DNA of 64,000 nucleotides from Hyphomicrobiales bacterium (lineage in GTDB: Bacteria; Pseudomonadota; Alphaproteobacteria; Rhizobiales; Beijerinckiaceae), in the NCBI GenBank assembly GCA_026400535.1, contig JAPLOU010000017.1, positions 1 to 64,000 on the forward strand, in the 5' to 3' direction. The notes below the pieces were generated by a model. It was given only the letters and a program-made list of their open reading frames with translations, made no database searches and had not been told where the DNA came from. Below, one piece after another: positions 34,559-45,313 of this stretch; the stretch's first letter is position 1, and the number at the start of each line of letters is the position of its first letter. The position numbers and the translations under genes are program-made.

Positions 34559-35661
34559 GTGCAAAGACTGCGCCCGTCTGGCTGACCGCCGGCGTCGTGC
34601 CGCTGGTCAATGTGGCCGTCGCGTTTCTCGCGGCGGGCCTGGTGGTCGCGCTGATCGGCGAGAACCCGGTCGAGGCCCTGCAGATCATGCTGCGCGGCGC
34701 GCTCGGCTCGCAATACGGGCTCGGCTATACGCTGTACTACACCACCAGTTTCATCTTCACCGGGCTCGCCGTCGCTGTCGCCTTCCATGCCGGGCACTTC
34801 AACATCGGCGGCGAAGGCCAGGCGCTGATGGGCGGACTCGGAGCGGCGCTGGTGGCCTTGTCGCTCCCCTTCCTGCCCTGGCCGCTGCTGCTGCCGCTGT
34901 GTGTGCTCGGCGCCGCCGCGGCAGGCGCGGCCTGGGTGTTCATTCCTGCCTATCTGCAGGCCCATCGCGGCAGCCATATCGTCATCACGACGATCATGTT
35001 CAACTTCCTCGCTGCGACCTTGCTGGTCTACCTGCTGGTCGGCCCGATGAAGATGGCCGGCTCGATGGCACCCGAAACGGCCAGGTTCGTGCCAGCCGCG
35101 ACCTTGCCGCTGATGAACCAGATGGCGGCCTGGTTCGCCCTGACCATCACCCGCACGCCGCTCAATCTCTCCTTCATCTTCGCCATTCTGGCGGCTGTCT
35201 TCGTCTGGGTGCTGATCTGGCGCACGCGGCTGGGCTACGCCATCCGTACAGTCGGCGCGAACCCCGACGCGGCGGTCTATGCCGGCATCTCGCCTCGGCG
35301 AATCACCGTGATCGCGCTGCTGATCTCGGGCGGGCTGGCCGGACTGATGGCGACGAACGAGATCCTCGGTGTGCAGGGCCGGCTGATCAACGAGTTCACC
35401 GCCGGCGCAGGCTTTGTCGGCATCGCGGTCGCACTGATGGGCCGCTGCCATCCGTTCGGCATCGTGCTGGCGGCGATGCTGTTCGGCGTGCTCTATCAGG
35501 GCGGGGCCGAACTCGCCTTCGACAAGCCGAAGATCACACGTGAGATGATCATCGTCATCCAGGGCTTCGTGATCCTGTTCGCCGGCGCGCTCGAGATGAT
35601 GTTCGCCGACAGGATCGCGGCGCTCTATGCGCGCCTTACCGGCAAGGTGGTGGCCGCATGA
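34555..35661 (+). CDS. Nucleoside ABC transporter permease 1
   Basis: A 368-aa membrane permease of the BPD_transp_2 family (NupP-like). About nine to ten hydrophobic segments run the length; the conserved LRGALGSQYGLGYTLYYTT region and AGHFNIGGEGQALMGGLGAA mark the fold. It overlaps both neighbours by four bases, so all transport genes are translationally coupled. Confidence 0.92.
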   Translation: MSAKTAPVWLTAGVVPLVNVAVAFLAAGLVVALIGENPVEALQIMLRGALGSQYGLGYTLYYTTSFIFTGLAVAVAFHAGHFNIGGEGQALMGGLGAALVALSLPFLPWPLLLPLCVLGAAAAGAAWVFIPAYLQAHRGSHIVITTIMFNFLAATLLVYLLVGPMKMAGSMAPETARFVPAATLPLMNQMAAWFALTITRTPLNLSFIFAILAAVFVWVLIWRTRLGYAIRTVGANPDAAVYAGISPRRITVIALLISGGLAGLMATNEILGVQGRLINEFTAGAGFVGIAVALMGRCHPFGIVLAAMLFGVLYQGGAELAFDKPKITREMIIVIQGFVILFAGALEMMFADRIAALYARLTGKVVAA

Positions 35662-36635
35662 GCGAGGCCTTTCAGCTCATCCTGCTCGCGGTCGATTCCG
35701 CCATCCGGCTGTCGGTGCCGTTGCTCTTCGCCTGTCTCGCCGGGCTCTATTCCGAGCGCTCCGGAGTGGTCGACATCGGGCTTGAAGGGAAGATGCTGAT
35801 CGGCGCCTTCGCCGCCGGCGCGGTCGCGTCGCTGGTACCGAACCCGTGGCTGGGGCTGCTCGCAGCCGTGATGGCCTCGGTGCTGTTCGCCCTGGTGCAC
35901 GGTTTTGCCTCGATCAGCCAGCGCGGCAACCAGATCGTCTCGGGTGTCGCCATCAACGTGCTGGCCTCGGGGCTGACCGCGATCCTCGGCAATGCCTGGT
36001 TCGGACAGGGCGGACGCACGCCGCAACTGCCCAGCAACGCGCGCTTCAACGAGATCACGCTGCCCTTTGTGGAGGCGGCCCGCTCGGTGCCGGTGCTCGG
36101 CGCGATCTATGTCGAGGTCATCTCGGGCCACTCGGTGCTGGTCTATCTGGCGATGGCGATGGTGCCCCTGACCTGGTTCGTGCTCTATCGTACCAGCTGG
36201 GGCCTGCGCCTGCGCGCCGTTGGCGAAAATCCGGCCGCGGTCGACACTGCGGGCCTGTCCGTCGCGCGGCTGCGCTACGGCGCGGTGATCGTGGCCGGCA
36301 TCCTGTGCGGCTTCGGCGGCGCCTATCTCTCGATCGCACAGTCCGCCGGCTTCATCACCGACATGACCGCGGGCAAGGGCTTCATCGCGCTGGCAGCGCT
36401 GATTTTCGCCAAATGGCGGCCTTTGCCGGCACTGGGCGCCTGCTTCCTGTTCGGCCTGCTCGACGCTGTGGCGCTGCGCATCCAGGGCGTGAGCTTCCCC
36501 GGCATCGGACAGGTGCCGGTGCAGGCAATCCAGGCCCTGCCCTACATCCTGACCGTGGTGCTGCTGGCCGGATTCATCGGCAAGGCGACGCCCCCCAGGG
36601 CGGTGGGTGTGCCTTATCTCAAGGATCGGTCATGA
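35658..36635 (+). CDS. Nucleoside ABC transporter permease 2
   Basis: A 325-aa second permease of the same family (NupQ-like). Motifs: LLFACLAGLYSERSGVVDIG, LEGKMLIGAFAAGAV, and AGLSVARLRYGAVIVAGILC. It forms the membrane channel with the preceding permease. Overlaps cdd by four bases. Confidence 0.92.
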   Translation: MSEAFQLILLAVDSAIRLSVPLLFACLAGLYSERSGVVDIGLEGKMLIGAFAAGAVASLVPNPWLGLLAAVMASVLFALVHGFASISQRGNQIVSGVAINVLASGLTAILGNAWFGQGGRTPQLPSNARFNEITLPFVEAARSVPVLGAIYVEVISGHSVLVYLAMAMVPLTWFVLYRTSWGLRLRAVGENPAAVDTAGLSVARLRYGAVIVAGILCGFGGAYLSIAQSAGFITDMTAGKGFIALAALIFAKWRPLPALGACFLFGLLDAVALRIQGVSFPGIGQVPVQAIQALPYILTVVLLAGFIGKATPPRAVGVPYLKDRS

Positions 36636-37036
36636 CGCCGGAGACCAACGCGCTCTTCGATGCCGCCAAGGCGGCGCAGGCCCGGGCTTATGTGCCCTAT
36701 TCGCGTTTTCGCGTCGGGGCGGCGGTCCGGGCGGCGAACGGCATCGTCTATGCCGGCTGCAATGTCGAGAACGCGGCCTATCCCGTCGGCAACTGTGCCG
36801 AGGCGAGCGCCATCGCAGCCATGGTCATGGCCGGTGAAACGCGCATCCTCGAGGCGCTGGTGATCGGCGACGGAGCCGGCCTGTGCACGCCGTGCGGCGG
36901 TTGCCGCCAGAGGCTGCGCGAGTTCGGGGCGCCGCGGATCAAGGTCCACATTGCCGATTCAGATCGCGTCAAGCGGACATTCACGCTTGACGAACTGCTG
37001 CCGTTCTCGTTCGGTCCGGACAATCTCATCGGTTGA
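36632..37036 (+). CDS. cdd: Cytidine deaminase
   Basis: A 134-aa zinc enzyme that converts cytidine and deoxycytidine to uridine and deoxyuridine. The homotetrameric type is shown by its length and all-cysteine zinc site: Cys55 and catalytic Glu57 in GNCAEASAI, Cys88 and Cys91 in PCGGCRQ. Substrate motif GCNVENAAYPVG precedes it. It starts inside the stop of the second permease gene, so imported cytidine is handled at once. Confidence 0.95.
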   Translation: MTPETNALFDAAKAAQARAYVPYSRFRVGAAVRAANGIVYAGCNVENAAYPVGNCAEASAIAAMVMAGETRILEALVIGDGAGLCTPCGGCRQRLREFGAPRIKVHIADSDRVKRTFTLDELLPFSFGPDNLIG

Positions 37037-37051
37037 AGGACCTGACTGGCC

Positions 37052-37882
37052 ATGGCCTGGAGCGATCATCCCGAGCGTCTGTTCGACGAGGCGGCGGCCT
37101 GTGTGACCGCCCGCGGCGTCGGCAGGCCCGATCTCGCCATTATCCTGGGTTCGGGTCTCGGCCCGCTGGCCGATGAGATCGCCGACCCCGTCGTGATCCC
37201 GTTCGCGGACATCCCCGGTTTTCCGGTCGGCGCCGTCTCGGGACACCGCAAGGCTCTCGTCTTCGGCGGGCTGGAAGGGCGCAAGGTCCTCGTCTATGCT
37301 GGACGCTCGCACGCTTACGAGGGCGGCGACGCGGCGGTGATGAAGGTGCCGCTGGGACTTCTGACACGGCTCGGTTCGCCGCCGCTCCTGGCCACGAATG
37401 CGGCAGGGTCGGTGAACCTCGGCATGAAGCCCGGCGACGTGGTGTCGATCAGCGATCATATCAGCCTTGGCGGACCCAACCCGCTGATCGGCGACAGCGA
37501 CGAACGTCGCTTCGTGCCCATGGCCGACGCCTACAGCCCGACGCTGCGGGCGCGGCTCAGGGTCGCGGCCAGCAGCATCGGCCTTGCGCTCGACGAGGGG
37601 GTCTACATGTGGTGGAGCGGCCCGAGCTTCGAGACGCCGGCGGAGATCCGGCTGTCACAGCGGGTCGGAGCCGATCTTGTCGGCATGTCGACCGTCCCGG
37701 AGGTGATCATGGCGCGACGGCTCGGTCTGATGGTGGCGGGCTTGTCGATCGTCACCAACTACGGCACAGGCATGCAGGTGATCGCCCCGAACCACATGGA
37801 AACGAAGCATGTGGCGGACACTGCCGCCCCGCGCCTGAAGGCGCTGGTGCGCGCCTTCGTCAAGGAGATGGCCCATGCCTGA
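37052..37882 (+). CDS. punA: Purine nucleoside phosphorylase
   Basis: A 276-aa trimeric-type (PNP/MTAP family 2) phosphorylase that splits inosine or guanosine into base and ribose-1-phosphate. Signatures: AIILGSGLGPLADEI, VSGHRKALVFGGLEGRKV, LLATNAAGSVNLGMKPGDVV and SGPSFETPAEIR. Lies 15 bases after cdd and overlaps deoC by eight bases. Confidence 0.93.
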   Translation: MAWSDHPERLFDEAAACVTARGVGRPDLAIILGSGLGPLADEIADPVVIPFADIPGFPVGAVSGHRKALVFGGLEGRKVLVYAGRSHAYEGGDAAVMKVPLGLLTRLGSPPLLATNAAGSVNLGMKPGDVVSISDHISLGGPNPLIGDSDERRFVPMADAYSPTLRARLRVAASSIGLALDEGVYMWWSGPSFETPAEIRLSQRVGADLVGMSTVPEVIMARRLGLMVAGLSIVTNYGTGMQVIAPNHMETKHVADTAAPRLKALVRAFVKEMAHA

Positions 37883-38648
37883 CGGCACATCCGACAGCGA
37901 CCTGGCCCGCAAGGCGCTGGGCCTGCTCGATCTCACCGATCTCGGCGATCAGGCCAGCGAGGCGGGCACCCTCAAGCTCTGCGCCAGGGCTATCGCCACT
38001 CCGGGGCCCGTGGCGGCCATCTGCATCTGGCCGCAATTCGTCACCCTGGCCCGCCGCACGCTCGGCGCAAGCGCAGTCCGCGTCGCGACCGTGGTCAACT
38101 TCCCGGCAGGCGGCACCAATGTCGGGCGCATCTGCGGCGACACGACCGAAGCGATCGGCGACGGTGCCGACGAAATCGACCTGGTGATGCCCTACAAGGC
38201 CTTTCTGCAGGGCGATCCCGACATCGCCGCCGACATGATCGCCGAGATCAAGGCCGTCTGCGGCGCAACCTTGCTGAAGGTCATCCTTGAAACAGGGGCC
38301 TATCCCGATCAGCCCAGCATCCGGGCGGCCAGCGACCTGGCGATCGCCGCTGGTGCCGATTTCATCAAGACCTCCACCGGCAAGATCCCGGTCTCGGCCA
38401 CGCCGGCGGCGGCAGCGACCATGCTGGAGGCGATCAAGGCCAGCGGGCAGCCGGTCGGCCTCAAGCCTTCCGGCGGAATCCGCAGCCTCGACGACGCCCG
38501 GCTCTATCTCGACCTTGCCGCCAGGATCATGGGGCCGGGCTGGGCCAACCCACGCACCTTCCGTTTCGGGGCGAGCGGGCTCCACCAGGCCCTCGTCGAG
38601 GTCATCATGGGCAAGGCCGCCCGCGACACCGGCGATGGGGTTTACTGA
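37875..38648 (+). CDS. deoC: Deoxyribose-phosphate aldolase
   Basis: A 257-aa class I aldolase that cleaves deoxyribose-5-phosphate to glyceraldehyde-3-phosphate and acetaldehyde. The Schiff-base lysine is Lys165 in GADFIKTSTGK. Other motifs: VVNFPAGGTNV and DEIDLVMPY near 100-107. It belongs to the longer DeoC branch. No deoB (phosphopentomutase) is present in the operon, so that step must be encoded elsewhere. Confidence 0.95.
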   Translation: MPDGTSDSDLARKALGLLDLTDLGDQASEAGTLKLCARAIATPGPVAAICIWPQFVTLARRTLGASAVRVATVVNFPAGGTNVGRICGDTTEAIGDGADEIDLVMPYKAFLQGDPDIAADMIAEIKAVCGATLLKVILETGAYPDQPSIRAASDLAIAAGADFIKTSTGKIPVSATPAAAATMLEAIKASGQPVGLKPSGGIRSLDDARLYLDLAARIMGPGWANPRTFRFGASGLHQALVEVIMGKAARDTGDGVY

Positions 38649-39979
38649 TGGCCGCGACATCGTTCCTGCCGCAAGAGATCATCCGCAGGAAGCGCGACGG
38701 CGCGGAACTTGCGCCCTTTGAAATCGGCCAGATGATCGCCGGCCTCACCGACGGGCGCGTTACCGAAGGGCAGGCGGCCGCCTTCGCCATGGCCGTGTTC
38801 TTTCGCGACATGAACACGGCCGAGCGTGTGGCCCTCACCGAAGCCATGCGCGATTCCGGCTCCGTGCTCGACTGGAGCAACCTTCCGGGTCCGGCGCTCG
38901 ACAAACACTCGACCGGAGGGGTCGGAGACACCGTCTCGCTGATGCTGGCGCCGGCGGTCGCCGCCTGCGGCGGCTTCGTGCCGATGATTTCCGGGCGAGG
39001 GCTCGGCCACACCGGCGGCACGCTCGACAAGCTCGATTCCGTGCCCGGCTACATGACGCAGCCTGACAACGCCATGTTCCGAAAGGTGGTCCGCGAGGCC
39101 GGATGCGCCATCATCGGTCAGACGGCCGATCTTGCCCCGGCCGATAAACGTCTTTACGGCATCCGCGATGTGACCGCGACGGTGGAGTCGGTGCCGCTGA
39201 TCACGGCCTCGATCCTGTCGAAGAAGCTCGCCGCGGGGCTTCAGGGGCTTGCCATGGACGTCAAGACCGGCTCGGGCGCGTTCATGCCGACACGTGAACG
39301 CTCGCGCGAGCTGGCGCAATCGCTGGTGGCTGTGGCCAATGGCGCCGGGCTCAAGACCACCGCGCTGATCACCGACATGGATGCCCCGCTGGCGGACGTG
39401 GCCGGCAATGCGCTCGAGGTGCGCTACGCCATCGACTATCTGACCGGGGCGAGGCGCGAGGCGCGCATGCATGAGGTCACGCTGGCGCTGGGCGCCGAGA
39501 TGTTGGTTCTTGGCAATCTCGCGACCAGCCTCATCGACGGTCGGCAGCGCATGGAACGCGCCATCAGCTCGGGCGCGGCGGCGGAGGCGTTCCAGCGCAT
39601 GATCAGCGCGCTGGGCGGACCGCATGACCTGATCACCAGGCCATCGGCGCATCTGGCCGCCGCGCCGGTCGTCCGGGAGCTGACTGCGCCGGAGGCCGGC
39701 TTCGTCAGCGCCATCGACACGCGCGCGGTCGGTATTGCCGTCGTCGAACTTGGCGGCGGCCGGGCGCGGGCCCAGGATGCGATCGACCCGGCCGTCGGGC
39801 TGACGGCGCTCGCCGGTATCGGCGCGCCGGTCGGCCCCGGCCGGCCGCTTGCCGTGATCCATGCCCGTGATGAGGCGACCTTCGCTCGCGCCGCGGCGCG
39901 CCTCATCGAAGCTTATGGACTCGCAGCCGAGGCCGTGCCTGCAACGCCCCGCACGATTGTCGAACGGATCACCGCATGA
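38648..39979 (+). CDS. deoA: Thymidine phosphorylase
   Basis: A 443-aa enzyme that phosphorolyses thymidine or deoxyuridine to base and deoxyribose-1-phosphate. The family signature appears as ISGRGLGHTGGTLDKLDSVP; the phosphate site is LDKHSTGGVGDTVSLM. The N-terminal all-alpha domain begins FLPQEIIRRKRDGAELAPFE. The ATG overlaps the deoC stop by one base, and the 3' end overlaps the dehydrogenase gene by four. Confidence 0.95.
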   Translation: MAATSFLPQEIIRRKRDGAELAPFEIGQMIAGLTDGRVTEGQAAAFAMAVFFRDMNTAERVALTEAMRDSGSVLDWSNLPGPALDKHSTGGVGDTVSLMLAPAVAACGGFVPMISGRGLGHTGGTLDKLDSVPGYMTQPDNAMFRKVVREAGCAIIGQTADLAPADKRLYGIRDVTATVESVPLITASILSKKLAAGLQGLAMDVKTGSGAFMPTRERSRELAQSLVAVANGAGLKTTALITDMDAPLADVAGNALEVRYAIDYLTGARREARMHEVTLALGAEMLVLGNLATSLIDGRQRMERAISSGAAAEAFQRMISALGGPHDLITRPSAHLAAAPVVRELTAPEAGFVSAIDTRAVGIAVVELGGGRARAQDAIDPAVGLTALAGIGAPVGPGRPLAVIHARDEATFARAAARLIEAYGLAAEAVPATPRTIVERITA

Positions 39980-40920
39980 GCCTGCTGATCGCCATGACCC
40001 ACTGGGATGTCGAAAGCTGGCGCGCTCGTTTCCAGCGGCATCTGCCCGGCATGGAGATCGTGGCGCTGGGCGAGCCGTTCGACCGGCGCGGCGTGCACTT
40101 CGCTGCAAGCTGGAAGCATCCCGTGGGCTCGCTCGAAGGGCTGCCCATGCTCGAAGCGATCTTCTCGCTTGGCGCCGGCGTCGATCACCTGTTTGCCGAC
40201 AGCCGCCTGCCCGACGTGCCCATGGCCCGCGTTGTCGATCCGGACCTGACGGCGCGGATGACCGAGTATGTCGCGCTGCACTGCCTGATCGCGCTGCGCC
40301 AGCAGCGCCGCTACGACCGCCAGCAGCGCGAGGCGCAATGGATCGATGACCGCAACCAGCCTGCCGCGCGCGATGTCAGGGTGGGCATTCTCGGCATGGG
40401 GGTACTCGGGCTCGACGCCGCCGGCAAGCTGATGGCGCTCGGCTTCGATGTTGCCTGCTGGAGCCGTACGCGCCGCGATGTCGACGGGCTGGCGAGCTTT
40501 GCCGGAGCGGAGGGGTTCAAGCCCTTCCTGGCGCGCACCGACATCCTGGTGAACCTTTTGCCGGCGACGCCGGAGACCGACGGCATCCTGAACCGCGAGA
40601 CCTTCGCCGCCCTCGCCCGCGACAGCCGGCTTGGCGGACCCGTCATCATCAATGCCGGGCGGGGCGCCTCGCAGAACGAGGCGGATGTTCTCGCCTGCCT
40701 CGATGAGGGGATCTTGCAGCACGCCACGCTCGATGTCTTCCGCATGGAGCCGCTCGATGCCGCCTCGCCCTTCTGGCTGCATCCGAAGGTGACCGTGACG
40801 CCGCACAATGCTGCGATGAGTTCACCCGATGCCATCTGCGCGCTGATCGCCCGCCAGATCGACCGGCTGGGCCTCGGCCTGCCGCTCGAACACCAGGTGG
40901 AGCGGGCGCGCGGCTACTGA
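39976..40920 (+). CDS. D-2-hydroxyacid dehydrogenase, GhrA-like glyoxylate/hydroxypyruvate reductase
   Basis: A 314-aa NAD(P)-dependent dehydrogenase. Rossmann motif VGILGMGVLGLDAAGKLMAL near 136-155; catalytic Arg in NAGRGASQNE, Glu in DVFRMEPLD, and His in VTPHNAAMSS. Closest in style to E. coli GhrA. It is coupled to deoA by a four-base overlap, an unexpected end to a nucleoside operon; it may reduce a small aldehyde-acid by-product of sugar breakdown. Confidence 0.88.
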   Translation: MSLLIAMTHWDVESWRARFQRHLPGMEIVALGEPFDRRGVHFAASWKHPVGSLEGLPMLEAIFSLGAGVDHLFADSRLPDVPMARVVDPDLTARMTEYVALHCLIALRQQRRYDRQQREAQWIDDRNQPAARDVRVGILGMGVLGLDAAGKLMALGFDVACWSRTRRDVDGLASFAGAEGFKPFLARTDILVNLLPATPETDGILNRETFAALARDSRLGGPVIINAGRGASQNEADVLACLDEGILQHATLDVFRMEPLDAASPFWLHPKVTVTPHNAAMSSPDAICALIARQIDRLGLGLPLEHQVERARGY

Positions 40921-41081
40921 GCGGCAACGGCGCGGACCCGCCGATTTTCCTAGCCAAACCGGGCTTTCTCCCCTATAGGCCAGCGCGCCGGGGATGAGTC
41001 CCGGACACGTCGACCTGGCTGGACGACATCCCGGCCTGGCCGACAAGATCACGCGAAACCCCTTCTTGAAAGGATATCACG

Positions 41082-41351
41082 ATGTCGATCACGGCGGAGC
41101 GCAAGACTGCGCTTGTTTCCGAATATGCAACCAAGACCGGCGACACCGGCTCTCCGGAGGTCCAGGTGGCCATCCTGACCGAGCGGATCAACAACCTGAC
41201 CGGCCACTTCAAGAGCCACGTCAAGGACAACCATTCGCGCCGCGGCCTGCTCAAGATGGTTTCGCAGCGCCGCTCGCTGCTCGACTATGTCAAGGGCAAG
41301 GACGAGGCCCGCTACAAGACCCTGATCGAGAAGCTCGGCATCCGCCGCTGA
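41082..41351 (+). CDS. rpsO: 30S ribosomal protein S15
   Basis: An 89-aa primary 16S rRNA-binding protein of the platform. All family motifs are intact: [38 protein letters not shown] and the [13 protein letters not shown]-terminus. AAAGGATATC precedes the start. It is followed by pnp, the conserved rpsO-pnp pair. Confidence 0.97.
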   Translation: MSITAERKTALVSEYATKTGDTGSPEVQVAILTERINNLTGHFKSHVKDNHSRRGLLKMVSQRRSLLDYVKGKDEARYKTLIEKLGIRR

Positions 41352-41499
41352 CCGGTCTTTTGGCCCGGCAGGTGCACCCGCGCCGCCGGACCGTCGCCCT
41401 TGCGGACCCGGTCGCAGCTGTTGCCGGTTCCGCTTTTGCCAAGGCCGCTGCCCACGGGCGCGCAACCGGCCTTTGCCCTATCCCCTGAGCCGCCTTGCA

Positions 41500-41580
41500 G
41501 ACGGGGCAAGCGTCCATGGACAGGATCGCCAACCGCTGGGGTCCCAGCCGTTCGCCGTCTTGCCCATGGCTTGCCCCGAC
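41500..41580 (+). promoter_or_regulatory. Long hairpin in the pnp leader
   Basis: In the 281-bp rpsO-pnp gap, GGGGCAAGC (41503-41511) pairs with GCTTGCCCC (41569-41577), extended inward by CCATG/CATGG, and topped by a GCTGG/CCAGC stem at 41535-41548. In E. coli a comparable leader stem is cut by RNase III for PNPase self-control. The rest of the gap shows nothing recognisable. Confidence 0.5.
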
Positions 41581-41632
41581 AGAACCAGGATGCGGCTTCA
41601 TCCGGCGCCCATGATGAAAGCTGAAAGACCAC

Positions 41633-43876
<2,244 letters not shown>

Positions 43877-43913
43877 TCAGTGCCGCGCGCCTGTGGCGCA
43901 CAGGATGCATGTG

Positions 43914-43938
43914 ATGGCCGGGCTTGTCCCGGCCATTT
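43914..43938 (+). terminator. Intrinsic terminator of pnp
   Basis: A 9-bp stem (ATGGCCGGG 43914-43922, CCCGGCCAT 43928-43936) followed by TTGCTTTGG. The T-tract is interrupted. It lies 38 bases after the pnp stop. Confidence 0.6.
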
Positions 43939-43954
43939 GCTTTGGTACAGGTGG

Positions 43955-45151
43955 ATGGTGAACCTGCAGCCCAACACACTCGCCATGACGGCGACGCTGG
44001 CGATGCTGACCTCGCTGGGTCCGCTCTCGACCGATTTCTACCTGCCCTCCGTACCGGACATCGCCCGCGTCTTCAACGCCGGCACGGCGGGCGCGCAGGC
44101 GACCCTGTCGGCTTTCCTGTTCGGCTTTGCCGCCGGCCAACTGGTTTATGGACCGCTGTCCGACAGGCTCGGGCGAAAGCCGGTCCTTCTCGCCGGCTTT
44201 GCGCTGTTCCTTGCGGCTACGCTGGCCTGTGCGCTGGCCGTTTCGATCGACATGCTGATCGGAGCGCGCTTCATGCAGGCGCTGGGCGCCTCGGGGCCGA
44301 TTGTGCTGGGTCGCGCCATGGTGCGCGACCTCTATGAGGGGCCGCGCGCCGGCCAGGAACTGGCGCGGATGGGCATGATCATGGGGGTTGTGCCGGCCAT
44401 CGCACCGGTGCTGGGTGGCTTCCTGCACGATGCTTTCGGCTGGCGCTCGACCTTCGTGGCGACCCTTGGCTTTGCCTCCGCGCTGGCGCTCTGGATCGTC
44501 CTGGCGCTGCCCGAGACGATCCGGCAGAAGCTTGATGAGCCCATGTCGGTCGTGGCCATCATCAAGGGCTTTGCCGTCCTTCTGAACAGCGCGCCCTATC
44601 GGGTCTATGTGACGCTTGTGTCGCTCGCCTATGGCGGGCTTTTCGCCTTCATATCAGGCTCGTCCTTCGTCCTGATGGGCGTCTATGGCCTGACGCCGGT
44701 GCAGTTCGGCCTGTCCTTCGGGCTCGGCGTGCTCGGCTTCATCTCCGGCACGATCCTGGCCCAGAGGATGGTGGGTTCGGTCGGACTTGACCGGGTGATC
44801 GGCCTCGGCGTGGCCTGCCTTGCCTCGGGCGGCACCATCATGCTCGCGCTCACGCTGATCGGCACCGGCTCCTCGCTCGAGATCAGCGTGCCGATGGGAC
44901 TCTACGCGGCTGGCGTGGGCCTCACCATGCCGCAGTGACAGGCGGCAGCGATGATGCCGTTTCCCGAACGGGCGGGCACGGCTTCATCCTTTCTGGGCAT
45001 CTGCCAGATGATGTTCGCCGCCTTTGTGGGTCTTGGCATCGGGCGGCTCCTGACCGGGTCGGCCCTGCCCCTGCCGCTGATCATCACGGCGATCGGGCTT
45101 GTCGCCTTGATCGTCTTTCACCGCAGCCGCAAGGTGCGCGCCGCGGGCTGA
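43955..45151 (+). pseudogene. Bcr/CflA-type MFS efflux transporter with in-frame stop
   Basis: The frame encodes a 12-helix multidrug transporter of the DHA1/Bcr family: LSTDFYLPSVPDIARVFN, motif A YGPLSDRLGRKPVLLAG, and motif C-like MGVVPAIAPVLGGFL. A TGA at 44936 follows GVGLTMPQ, and the same frame then continues QAAAMMPFPERAGTASSFLG to the natural end at 45151. Only one codon breaks the gene; homologues read through this point in the last part of the protein. Without readthrough the last two helices are lost. TGA followed by C is a leaky context, so limited full-length product is possible. Confidence 0.85.
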
Positions 45152-45177
45152 CCGCATTCGCACGGCTGGGGACAATC

Positions 45178-45295
45178 TGTGGACAGCGTGTGAATCACTG
45201 TGGATTGCCTGTGACAGAAACAGCTTTTGTCCGGCACGGGTGCGGCAATGTCCGGCACCTGCGCAGGTTTGCGGTCGAGCAGCGGCTGTGGACAA
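45178..45295. other. Cluster of TGTGGA motifs between convergent genes
   Basis: TGTGGACAG (45178), TGTGGATTG (45199) and TGTGGACAA (45287) resemble DnaA boxes (TGTGGATAA) with one or two mismatches. TGTCCGGCAC occurs twice (45228, 45249). This 162-bp gap otherwise holds nothing. No origin genes are near. Confidence 0.25.
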
Positions 45296-45313
45296 ATCTG
45301 CCGTTACGTCACC

